From contig NZ_MDGR01000007.1 of NCBI RefSeq assembly GCF_002742335.1, positions 1,988,501 to 2,052,500 on the forward strand: DNA of 64,000 bases, written 5' to 3'. A program made the translations under genes and the position numbers. Below are positions 18,801 to 25,827 of this stretch, one piece after another. Source of the stretch: Reichenbachiella sp. 5M10. Its GTDB lineage: Bacteria; Bacteroidota; Bacteroidia; Cytophagales; Cyclobacteriaceae. The notes below the pieces were generated by a model. The model was not told the DNA's origin, did not search any database, and saw only the letters and a list, made by a program, of their open reading frames with translations. Every line of letters starts with the position of its first letter. Position 1 is the stretch's first letter.

Positions 18801-19994
18801 GCTATTTTAACCTTGATACCTAATGCTTTCCACAGAGAAAAGGTTTTAGAACAATACAATCTAGCCAAAGAAGAATACCGCACATATCATACAAGCCCAA
18901 TTGGATGGAATAATTTCAAAGCATCATATATCATTGATATAGAAGATGAAGTACTCGCTAATAATCTAGTCGATGACCGCACACTCACACAGACATACAA
19001 AAGAGTGAGAAAAAGAGGCCGTATAGTTAGAGATGAGAAGGGCCGATCGAAGTGGTCAACAGGCGACACGATCAGAGGACAATTACACTCTGAGTCATTC
19101 TATGGTGCCATCAAACAACCATTAAAGGATGAAGATGGTAAAGTCCAATTTGACAAGAATGGTCATATGAAGCTAGAGGATGAGATCAAAATGGTCATCA
19201 AGCGCAACTTAAAATACAAAGTCAATCCTGATGATGATGGTTTTAAAACTTTGGACGAACTCGGTAAAGTAATGGTTGACAAAGTTCTTTTTGAAAAAAT
19301 CAAGAAGCAAATAGGTAGCACCCCTTTCAGAGAAGCACTCGAAAAAGGAATATGGATGACAGATAGACAAAGCAATCCAGTAAATAAAATTAGGCATGTG
19401 AGGTGCTTTTTTAATGCCCTGAAACACACTTCTGCTCTGCCTATTCATGAGCACACTTACGCATCAAATAAATCATATAAAAATACCACATATTCAAAGA
19501 ATAAAATGAATGCTTATTGCCTTTACTACGAAGGGGAATCAAAAGGAAAAATTGATAAGTCCATAGAGATCATCAGTCTATTAGAATTATCAAAACTAAA
19601 TTTAACAAATTCGCAAGAGCTATACACCCTTCCATTATACCAGTCAAAAGAGACCAAAAAGGGGACTTTGCCTTTGAGAAAGATTCTTAAGTCAGGAGAT
19701 AAATTCTTGCTATACAAAAATCATAAACAAGAACTTCAAGAACTTAATGTAAAACAATTGTCTCAACGATTATATACGGCCTACGAATTTGAAGCAGATG
19801 GTAGAATCAAGCTAAGACATCACTTACTCGCTGGTGATTTGACGGTAGCCAAAAAGCAATACCCTGAAGCATCTGCATTGAATTTTGGCTCCTATACTCC
19901 ACTTTATAGAATAAGTAAAGGAAATTGGAATTTTGCCATAGAAGGAATTGATTTCAATATTCAAATCGATGGTCAAATCGAATTCCTATTCTAA
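15873..19994 (+). CDS. cas9: Cas9 endonuclease, type II-C
   Basis: The RNA-guided DNA nuclease is 1373 aa, at the long end for II-C and typical of Bacteroidota. RuvC-I is IGIDLGTNSIGWAI with D8. An Arg-rich bridge helix follows (RTESRGKRRNYQAEKYRKH). RuvC-II is VVIEIARELN with E721. The HNH domain has CLYTGATIH and DFEHTVPAS with H807, followed by NTTFNRNVKKKRLPS. RuvC-III is NKHAHHAQDAAIL with D975. All catalytic residues are present, so it should be active. The C-terminal third would hold the PAM-interacting region. The gene is distinctly more A+T-rich than cas1. No csn2 or cas4 is present, which defines II-C. It is divergent from tracrRNA. Confidence 0.97.
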   Translation: MKRTIGIDLGTNSIGWAIREENQRLENQIINKGVLLFDKGVASDKGNEFPKVQKRTESRGKRRNYQAEKYRKHQLLQYLIERDMCPLSMDELDQWRKYRKGEKRQYPQSIKFINWLRFDFDGDGKPDFHLLNKDKYDSYYAFRALAIDEQFKDVFDSNPHILGRVLYQLVQRRGFKGRDEEEAKTMLTGSKKTGTAGRDEIASYIDTHKSLGAALYYYQKDKGVTTRIRQRYNLRKDYENELAEICRVHGINESDQKKLWKSIIWQRPLRTQKGSVGLCTYEKNKRRVSLSHPLYQEFKTWVLINNLKIIAPAGLDQSTYLKNNIYPLFIRKSDFEITHIVKQIEKDGGRMDSKYASTKQQKTKVVSLSNFYDFEQLFGSDWKGVLKFETSIHDRPSQQTKQVKPEYTIEDIWHVLNTFDDKEKLIEFATNKLNLDQKSAIRFSEIRLNGGHATLSLSAVKRILPYLKQGIPYSSAVYLANMPKVLGSNSVSADLIQFFIDEVSLINERVSNTKTLNQTVNGLIKEHMNDDNRYFIDNNRELDPEEHQLIEDKLSNNFGVKTWTDLDKKMKEQYSSYVADHFKSFLQKRITDKKDIFLPAPRFHQELFNALQEKYDIPDENIKHLWHPSEQEKYSNAKLHHKFSLHGKILFIEEDQIEKFTSNNPNAENELIALKLLGNPEPISQGFKNPMALKTLYRLKQLINYLLQTDQIDEDTKVVIEIARELNDNNMRAAIRRYQNQRERENKKYAAQIEEINQECGTTFDPNDKKLLNKIRLWNEQNKQCLYTGATIHLCDILDGNKYDFEHTVPASMSFDSELKNLTIANTTFNRNVKKKRLPSQLENHEDILQRIEFMKEKVEKLERDLKNKLRDTKTLVDKGKKDMAIQDRHLIKFDLDYWKKKYESFTIEEYKPQWRNSQLRDTQTMTKYALPYLKTVFRNVTVQKGSVVNDFKYIYKVLLDEKKDRNKHAHHAQDAAILTLIPNAFHREKVLEQYNLAKEEYRTYHTSPIGWNNFKASYIIDIEDEVLANNLVDDRTLTQTYKRVRKRGRIVRDEKGRSKWSTGDTIRGQLHSESFYGAIKQPLKDEDGKVQFDKNGHMKLEDEIKMVIKRNLKYKVNPDDDGFKTLDELGKVMVDKVLFEKIKKQIGSTPFREALEKGIWMTDRQSNPVNKIRHVRCFFNALKHTSALPIHEHTYASNKSYKNTTYSKNKMNAYCLYYEGESKGKIDKSIEIISLLELSKLNLTNSQELYTLPLYQSKETKKGTLPLRKILKSGDKFLLYKNHKQELQELNVKQLSQRLYTAYEFEADGRIKLRHHLLAGDLTVAKKQYPEASALNFGSYTPLYRISKGNWNFAIEGIDFNIQIDGQIEFLF

Positions 19995-20046
19995 TGTACT
20001 GTTCAAATCATCAAAATCGGAGAATAAGAATAACCACGAACAAGCC

Positions 20047-20079
20047 AGACCTGAGAGGTTTTAGAAACCTCTCAGGTCT
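20047..20079. repeat. REP-like palindrome after cas9
   Basis: Two perfect 15-bp arms (AGACCTGAGAGGTTT and its complement) flank a TAG loop. It lies 53 nt after the cas9 stop. It lacks a T-tract but would form a strong RNA hairpin and may limit cas9 readthrough. The sequence resembles palindromic repeats common in Bacteroidota genomes. Confidence 0.85.
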
Positions 20080-20123
20080 AAGAGATAAATCAGTACCAAA
20101 CAAAAAAACAGTTTCAAGCAAAA

Positions 20124-20355
20124 CAACCCCTACAGCCCAAAAAACAAGTACTGACAACAGGAAAACAACTATCTACAGACAAAAAACAAGTACTGACGAG
20201 CAACAAACGACCCTGTGCAATCGACAAACAACCACTTACATCCAAAAAATGAACGCTTTCAATCAAAAAACAACCCCTTGCAAGAGAAAAAGGCCTCCTG
20301 ACTTCTAAAAAACGACTATTTGCATCCAAAAAATGATAAGACCATACAGGCAAAA
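20124..20355. repeat. Degenerate 21-bp tandem repeat with phased A-tracts
   Basis: Eleven units start at 20124, 20145, 20166, 20187, 20208, 20229, 20250, 20271, 20292, 20313 and 20334. All are exactly 21 bp except the last (22). The approximate consensus is CAACnnCTtACAnnCAAAAAA. The A-run is the most conserved part while the rest drifts. A 21-bp period is two helical turns, so the A-tracts face the same side of the helix. The region 19995-20398 otherwise holds only the REP at 20047. Short frames here on both strands show 7-residue periodicity caused by the repeat and are not called as genes. Confidence 0.85.
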
Positions 20356-20398
20356 TGAGAAAAATTGGTTGTCATTTTTTTTAACTAAAACAAAAGTC

Positions 20399-21040
20399 AT
20401 GAATCAAAGACAAATTAATCACCTTGAAATGTTCCAAACCACCAACGACTACCTAGAAAAACAGGCAGCTGTATGGAACGCCATCCCTATCATTGGCAAC
20501 TACAAAAACCAACTCAACACCACGCTGTTGGCAATCAAACAGATGGCTGCCGATCAGGCTGATGCCCAAGTGTACATCGGCAAGTCGGTCATGGGTTTCA
20601 AAAAAACCATCGCAGAGAAGATGGATTATCTAGACGACCTGTTGGAGGCCTATGGAGAAGATGTCGGCAATGCCGAACTGGTCTCACAGGCCCACAACTC
20701 CAAAACAGACTATATCGCACTCCCCTACGAAAACTTCGAAACCAAGGTAAAGCAGGTCATTAGCCTGCTCGAATCAAACCTAAACGACATGACTGACTAT
20801 GGACTCACTGCCGAACAAATAGAAGATGTCAAACTCGATTTGGATCAATTTCTCACTTCACGCGGCAAACCTCGCGCCTATCAAGTAGCCAGTCGACAAG
20901 CCACCCAAAGCCTAGAGTCTCTCTTTGATCAAGGCAAGGAATGTATAGAAAAACTCGACCGAGTACTCAAGCGGTACAAACGTGCCAACGCCAGTTTTCA
21001 CAACGGATACCTCTCTGCGAGCAAAGTGGTGAATGATTGA
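20399..21040 (+). CDS. Helical protein of unknown function inserted in the cas operon
   Basis: The 213-aa protein is predicted almost entirely helical, soluble, with no signal peptide or visible catalytic motif. Landmarks are MNQRQINHLEMFQ, AVWNAIPIIGNYKNQLN, KPRAYQVASRQATQSLESLFDQ and the C-terminal FHNGYLSASKVVND. From memory it resembles a family of roughly 200-aa helical proteins scattered in Bacteroidota genomes and not tied to CRISPR; this is unverified. The start at 20399 (MNQRQ) is chosen over 20333 because the upstream part overlaps the tandem repeat. It lies between cas9 and the REP-associated transposase. Confidence 0.75.
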   Translation: MNQRQINHLEMFQTTNDYLEKQAAVWNAIPIIGNYKNQLNTTLLAIKQMAADQADAQVYIGKSVMGFKKTIAEKMDYLDDLLEAYGEDVGNAELVSQAHNSKTDYIALPYENFETKVKQVISLLESNLNDMTDYGLTAEQIEDVKLDLDQFLTSRGKPRAYQVASRQATQSLESLFDQGKECIEKLDRVLKRYKRANASFHNGYLSASKVVND

Positions 21041-21060
21041 TACACTAAATCTTAAACATC

Positions 21061-21093
21061 AACTTTTCCAAAGTTTGAAACTTTGGAAAAGTT
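21061..21093. repeat. REP palindrome copy 1
   Basis: Perfect 16-bp arms (AACTTTTCCAAAGTTT and its complement) surround a single G. It lies 24 nt upstream of the transposase start codon and matches the copies at 21318 and 21708. Confidence 0.95.
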
Positions 21094-21117
21094 CACCCCA
21101 AAACCACAACCAACACC

Positions 21118-21693
21118 ATGCAACCCGAAACCTACTACCATGTCTACAATCACGCCAACGGAAGCGAAAACCTCTTCCGCTCAGACGAAAACTATCGTTA
21201 CTTTCTCAGGCAATACAAAAAACACATCTCTCCTATTGCCGACACTCTTTGTTATTGTCTGATGTCTAATCACTTTCATTTTCTATTGAAAATTAAGGGA
21301 CAAAATGAACTGTCTCAAACTTTTCCAAAGTTTGAGACTTTGGAAAAGTTAACTCCACATCTAAGCAAGCAATTTTCCAACCTATTCAGCTCTTACACGC
21401 AAGCTTTAAATAAACAACTAAATAGAAAAGGCAGCCTGTTCATGAAAAACTACAAAAGGAAAAAAGTTGATGATGAAGTCTACTTGAAAAAATTGATACA
21501 CTACATCCATTATAATCCAGTGCAGGCGCAATTGGTGATCAATATGGAAGATTGGAAATTCTCTTCTTACCAGGCGATTGTATCCAATTCCCCAACAGGT
21601 ATCCTAAGAGAAGAAGTCATCGCCCATTTCGATAATCTAGAAAACTTTGAATACTGTCATAAACACCCTCCCCATCTCACAGGGATTGAATGA
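21118..21693 (+). CDS. REP-associated tyrosine transposase (RAYT, Y1_Tnp/IS200-like)
   Basis: This 191-aa HUH endonuclease-type transposase is related to IS200/IS605 TnpA. It begins QPETYYHVYNHANGSENLF. It carries the HUH motif in LMSNHFHFLLKI (about residues 42-53) and the helix with the catalytic Tyr in KLIHYIHYNPVQAQ (about residue 125-135). RAYTs are thought to mobilise REP palindromes. Here matching 33-nt palindromes lie just before the start, just after the stop and inside the coding region (21318-21350, coding for TFPKFETLEK). The gene interrupts the cas operon between cas9 and cas1. Confidence 0.92.
   Translation: MQPETYYHVYNHANGSENLFRSDENYRYFLRQYKKHISPIADTLCYCLMSNHFHFLLKIKGQNELSQTFPKFETLEKLTPHLSKQFSNLFSSYTQALNKQLNRKGSLFMKNYKRKKVDDEVYLKKLIHYIHYNPVQAQLVINMEDWKFSSYQAIVSNSPTGILREEVIAHFDNLENFEYCHKHPPHLTGIE
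21318..21350. repeat. REP palindrome copy 2, inside the transposase gene
   Basis: The sequence equals copy 1 except for one base in the right arm (GAGAC for GAAAC). It is in frame within the transposase gene and translated as part of TFPKFETLEK, so the coding sequence itself contains the mobile palindrome. Confidence 0.95.
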
Positions 21694-21707
21694 AGTAGCT
21701 CAGCTTG

Positions 21708-21740
21708 AACTTTTCCAAAGTTTCAAACTTTGGAAAAGTT
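21708..21740. repeat. REP palindrome copy 3, before cas1
   Basis: Perfect 16-bp arms as in copy 1, with C instead of G in the centre. It starts 14 nt after the transposase stop and ends 31 nt before the cas1 start codon, so it may act as a hairpin between the two halves of the cas operon. Confidence 0.95.
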
Positions 21741-21771
21741 AGAGAAAGTAGAACCAAAACACCCTAAACCC

Positions 21772-22689
21772 ATGATCAAACGAACCCTATACTTTGGCAA
21801 TCCCGCCTACCTCAGCACCAAAGACCAGCAGCTAATCATACGGTTTCCCGAAGGGGAAAAAGACAACGTGACCATCCCCATCGAAGACATCGGCGTAGCG
21901 ATACTCGATCACTATGGCATCACGATCTCCCAGGGACTGATGCATCGCCTGATGGAAAACAACGTCGCACTCATCAGCTGCGACGACCGCCACCTCCCCA
22001 CTGGACTCCATCTCAACCTCGCCGGACACACCCTCCAGTCCGAACGCTTCGCTGCACAGACGACCGCCACCGAACCTACCAAAAAACGTCTCTGGCAGCA
22101 GGTCATCTCCTCCAAAATCAAAAACCAAGCTGCTCTACTAGAAGCCATCTGCTACGACCATGACAACATGCTCCGCTGGGCGGGCAAGGTACGCTCTGGT
22201 GACCCAGACAACTACGAAGCACGAGCGGCGGCCTACTACTGGAAGCACCTCTTCGCCGCGCACACCGATGACTTCAAGCGTGGACGCTACGAGGACGAGC
22301 CCAACAACATGCTCAACTACGGCTATGCCATCCTGCGCGCCATCACCGCACGATCCCTCGTCGGTTCGGGGCTGCTCCCGACTTTTGGGATCCACCACCA
22401 CAACCGCTACAACGCCTACTGCCTCGCCGATGACATCATGGAGCCCTACCGCCCCTTCGTCGACGAACTCGTCCTCTCCATCATGGACATGGAGGACATA
22501 GACATCTATGACCTCTCTCCCGATCTCAAAAAACACCTGCTCCAACTCCCCGCCATCGATGTGATGCTGGGCAAAGAAAGACGCCCACTCATGATCGCCA
22601 TGCAATACACGACTGCCAGCCTGGCGGACTGCCTGATGGGCAAACGAGACAAGCTCAAACTCCCCGAGAGATGCAAACCCATCGCCTAA
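21772..22689 (+). CDS. cas1: Cas1 integrase, type II-C
   Basis: The 305-aa spacer-integration nuclease forms the Cas1-Cas2 complex. The metal-binding residues are recognisable: Glu in [14 protein letters not shown] (about residue 147), His in [14 protein letters not shown], and the acidic block [14 protein letters not shown]. The start at 21772 ([15 protein letters not shown]) matches the family; a TTG start at 21730 would lie inside the REP palindrome and is rejected. The gene is markedly G+C-rich, with many C-ending codons, unlike the A+T-rich cas9. Its end overlaps cas2 by 19 nt. Confidence 0.97.
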   Translation: MIKRTLYFGNPAYLSTKDQQLIIRFPEGEKDNVTIPIEDIGVAILDHYGITISQGLMHRLMENNVALISCDDRHLPTGLHLNLAGHTLQSERFAAQTTATEPTKKRLWQQVISSKIKNQAALLEAICYDHDNMLRWAGKVRSGDPDNYEARAAAYYWKHLFAAHTDDFKRGRYEDEPNNMLNYGYAILRAITARSLVGSGLLPTFGIHHHNRYNAYCLADDIMEPYRPFVDELVLSIMDMEDIDIYDLSPDLKKHLLQLPAIDVMLGKERRPLMIAMQYTTASLADCLMGKRDKLKLPERCKPIA

Positions 22690-23009
22690 ACCAATACAGA
22701 ATCATGTGGGTAATGGTGTTTTTTGATCTCCCGACCGATACCAAAAAGGACAGACGCAATGCGGCCAACTTCCGAAAAAAGTTGTTGAAAGATGGATTTA
22801 GGATGTTTCAGTTTTCGATCTACCTGCGCCACTGCCCCAGTAGAGAAAACGCAGCAGTACATATCAAACGTGTCAAGATGAACCTGCCTCCCGATGGCTA
22901 TGTGGGCATCATGGTGATCACCGACAAACAATTCGGTAATATGGAACTCTACTTTGGCAAAAAGGAAAAGGAATTGCCTGCTGTACCGCAGCAGCTGTCC
23001 CTATTTTGA
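22671..23009 (+). CDS. cas2: Cas2, type II-C
   Basis: The 112-aa protein is the structural partner of Cas1 in spacer acquisition. It has the ferredoxin-like start [17 protein letters not shown] with the conserved Asp at the end of strand 1, then [20 protein letters not shown] and a C-terminal strand region ending VPQQLSLF. The ATG at 22671 overlaps the cas1 stop by 19 nt; an internal start at MWVMVFF would give a shorter form closer to other Cas2 N-termini. Either way translation is coupled to cas1. Confidence 0.95.
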   Translation: MQTHRLNQYRIMWVMVFFDLPTDTKKDRRNAANFRKKLLKDGFRMFQFSIYLRHCPSRENAAVHIKRVKMNLPPDGYVGIMVITDKQFGNMELYFGKKEKELPAVPQQLSLF

Positions 23010-23034
23010 CCATAGCCTGAATCAATCGATCAAA

Positions 23035-23056
23035 TAGGGAGGGCAATACCTCCCTA
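23035..23056. other. Hairpin downstream of cas2
   Basis: Perfect 8-bp arms TAGGGAGG / CCTCCCTA around GCAATA, 26 nt after the cas2 stop. There is no T-tract. It is the first of three successive dyads between cas2 and the array. Confidence 0.6.
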
Positions 23057-23086
23057 AATTCGGCAGACAACTTCGGCACGGATTGA

Positions 23087-23119
23087 TCCCTTGTCCTCGC
23101 TGCGAACGAGAACAAGGGA
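23087..23119. other. Second hairpin between cas2 and the array
   Basis: TCCCTTGTCCTCG pairs with CGAGAACAAGGGA with one mismatch over 13 positions; the loop is CTGCGAA. It could be a REP-like element or a structured end of the cas mRNA. Confidence 0.6.
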
Positions 23120-23133
23120 CACAAATCAATAAA

Positions 23134-23167
23134 AAACCCGACAGACTTTTGAAAACCTGTCGGGTTT
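23134..23167. repeat. REP-like palindrome / likely cas2 terminator
   Basis: AAACCCGACAG and CTGTCGGGTTT are perfect 11-bp arms. An A-run before and TTT after allow bidirectional termination. The sequence resembles a palindromic repeat common in Bacteroidota. Confidence 0.7.
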
Positions 23168-23234
23168 ATATAGCATTTTTTCACCACCCAACTCCCCTTA
23201 AAACACAACAGCACAGATAGTTACGACTACCTGT

Positions 23235-25574
23235 GCTGTTAAAAATACCAATTCGTTAGCCAATCACAACAGGTAGAAGATCTATATGAAGTAGATGGAA
23301 GCTGTTAAAAATACCAATTCGTTAGCCAATCACAACCGGGTAAGCGGCCATGGATTCAATTGTATCGCTGTTAAAAATACCAATTCGTTAGCCAATCACA
23401 ACACGGCAACGTGTTAGTAGTCCCTGCAACAGGCTGTTAAAAATACCAATTCGTTAGCCAATCACAACATGGAAATGTCTTAGTAGTCCCTGCAACAGGC
23501 TGTTAAAAATACCAATTCGTTAGCCAATCACAACTGTTGACCATTCGCACCCTCGGCTATTCCAGCTGTTAAAAATACCAATTCGTTAGCCAATCACAAC
23601 GAAACCATGCTAGAAGAAATTATCAACTCCGCTGTTAAAAATACCAATTCGTTAGCCAATCACAACTAATAGCTAAGTATTTCTCGGGTATGAAAAGCTG
23701 TTAAAAATACCAATTCGTTAGCCAATCACAACCGCACTCGGGGTTTTTTACCCACATCTCAAGCTGTTAAAAATACCAATTCGTTAGCCAATCACAACAG
23801 ATTCTCAGTGATTTTCACCTCTATTTTGGCTGTTAAAAATACCAATTCGTTAGCCAATCACAACCTACCATCAGGTAGTCATGAAAGAAGAAAAGCTGTT
23901 AAAAATACCAATTCGTTAGCCAATCACAACTATGCAAGTTGTCATTCGCTTCTAAGATCGCTGTTAAAAATACCAATTCGTTAGCCAATCACAACCGGTC
24001 ATACGCTCCTAGCTTGAGCATGATGCTGTTAAAAATACCAATTCGTTAGCCAATCACAACTGTCCAGCCCTAGATGCCAAGTCTGACGGTGCTGTTAAAA
24101 ATACCAATTCGTTAGCCAATCACAACTCATTATAGATGCTGAGCAGCTCAATAAGAGCTGTTAAAAATACCAATTCGTTAGCCAATCACAACAATGATAC
24201 AGTATCAATACATGGAAACTCCGCTGTTAAAAATACCAATTCGTTAGCCAATCACAACACCAGAGACTGGATGTGATCCTGTGTACCTGCTGTTAAAAAT
24301 ACCAATTCGTTAGCCAATCACAACTATGAAAATGCGATGTCATATTTGGTTCAGGCTGTTAAAAATACCAATTCGTTAGCCAATCACAACCATAAGAAAC
24401 GACAAAAAGAACTCTTTCCAGCTGTTAAAAATACCAATTCGTTAGCCAATCACAACTTGATCACATAAGCCTTGATCAGTCTTTGCGCTGTTAAAAATAC
24501 CAATTCGTTAGCCAATCACAACAGCGATCGCAGACGAAGTTCAGTCGCGGGGGCTGTTAAAAATACCAATTCGTTAGCCAATCACAACTGCTCTGTGATC
24601 ATGTCATTATTCTTTTTTGCTGTTAAAAATACCAATTCGTTAGCCAATCACAACTGTCGCAGCAACAGAAGAGCCGAATGGACAGCTGTTAAAAATACCA
24701 ATTCGTTAGCCAATCACAACTGTGCTGCTTTGTTGTACTTCAAGGTCGTGGCTGTTAAAAATACCAATTCGTTAGCCAATCACAACTGACGGGGTTTCCT
24801 TAAACTGCTCACTGCGCTGTTAAAAATACCAATTCGTTAGCCAATCACAACTTTCTCTCTTGATGTATTCTTATTCTCTTAGCTGTTAAAAATACCAATT
24901 CGTTAGCCAATCACAACCCAAGAGTGGAAGAATAGCATTTCTACCTGCTGTTAAAAATACCAATTCGTTAGCCAATCACAACCGTCAAGCAATTGGAACT
25001 GAATGTGAACGGCTGTTAAAAATACCAATTCGTTAGCCAATCACAACCGCCACAGCATGTTATCGTCTTGATCGCCCGCTGTTAAAAATACCAATTCGTT
25101 AGCCAATCACAACCGGTCATACGCTCCTAGCTTGAGCATGATGCTGTTAAAAATACCAATTCGTTAGCCAATCACAACTCAGATGTGCAAAATCATCCGT
25201 GAACCTATGCTGTTAAAAATACCAATTCGTTAGCCAATCACAACAGCTCAAGCAAGTGCTAGAAATCGAGCCCTGCTGTTAAAAATACCAATTCGTTAGC
25301 CAATCACAACTTTAGATGCCTCACAATGGAACGACTTGCAGCTGTTAAAAATACCAATTCGTTAGCCAATCACAACCCGCGTGGTTGGACCCGAATAGTA
25401 CGGAGCGCTGTTAAAAATACCAATTCGTTAGCCAATCACAACTCAAGTGCATGATAGTTTGACTACTGACATGCTGTTAAAAATACCAATCTGTTAGCCA
25501 ATCACAACCCTGGCAGGGAAATGATGAGAATAGGATAAGCTGTTAAAAATACCAATTCGTTAGCCAATCACAAC
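23235..25574 (-). CRISPR. Type II-C CRISPR array, 36 repeats and 35 spacers
   Basis: Repeats are 36 bp; on the plus strand they start GCTGTTAAAAATACC and end CCAATCACAAC. Spacers are 30 nt except six of 29 nt (after repeats 11, 12, 24, 26, 27 and 29). All repeats read as identical except number 35 (25473-25508), where TC is changed to CT. The tracrRNA anti-repeat shows that crRNAs are made from the minus strand, i.e. towards cas2. Spacer 12 (23996-24024) and spacer 29 (25114-25142) are identical. Spacers 3 and 4 are near-identical. A decayed partial repeat follows at 25600. No other array lies in the window. Confidence 0.99.
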
Positions 25575-25791
25575 CAATGAGTACAAAGTATTACAAAGGG
25601 CAGTTAAAACACCCCATACATTTGTTCATCGCAAGATATCTCTTCTCCGATCTTATCCTGAAGTTCACCTAGCAAATTCTGCAGTTCACCGAAACTCACT
25701 TGAAGACGTGAGCAAAAGCCTCTATCCTTGTCTTGTAATTGATGAAAACAACAAGCGAGTAATCAATCACAGAGCTGAAAAGCTCCACTGA
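25565..25791 (+). pseudogene. Possible truncated gene remnant abutting the array
   Basis: One plus-strand frame stays open from within the last repeat to a TGA at 25789, with protein-like content in its second half (PCLVIDENNKRVINHRAEKL). It has no ATG, GTG or TTG start that makes sense and is followed 37 nt later by a plus-strand terminator. It may be the 3' end of a gene cut by array growth or deletion. The opposite strand is also open here, so coding status is uncertain. No family was recognised. Confidence 0.3.
25600..25615 (-). repeat. Decayed terminal half-repeat of the CRISPR array
   Basis: GCAGTTAAAACACCCC resembles the plus-strand start of the repeat (GCTGTTAAAAATACC) and lies one 25-nt spacer-like interval beyond the last full repeat. 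Together with the mutated repeat 35, it suggests this is the old, leader-distal end. Confidence 0.5.
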
Positions 25792-25827
25792 AATAGAATA
25801 GTAATTTAGTCTTTCATAATCATGCTT

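Noticed and set aside
20047-20079. Palindrome after cas9 as a rho-independent terminator
   Set aside because: It has no T-tract on either side; it is better described as a REP-like element, although it may still slow transcription.
19994-20308. Plus-strand frame of about 104 codons, and a minus-strand frame (20114-20353) with heptad CFLxV repeats
   Set aside because: The 7-residue periodicity follows from the 21-bp tandem repeat, both strands are open, and neither has a protein-like start or family resemblance.
21730-21771. Upstream TTG start extending cas1 by 14 codons
   Set aside because: It begins inside the REP palindrome, and Cas1 homology begins at [10 protein letters not shown] (21772).
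22138-22605. Long minus-strand frame opposite cas1 (155 codons)
   Set aside because: It is antisense to a certain gene, and its Val/Glu-rich composition is typical of the shadow of a G+C-rich gene.
24472-24789. Open frame of 105 codons within the CRISPR array with repeated NTNSLANHN
   Set aside because: It is a by-product of the 66-nt repeat-spacer period, which is a multiple of three; the array is not coding.
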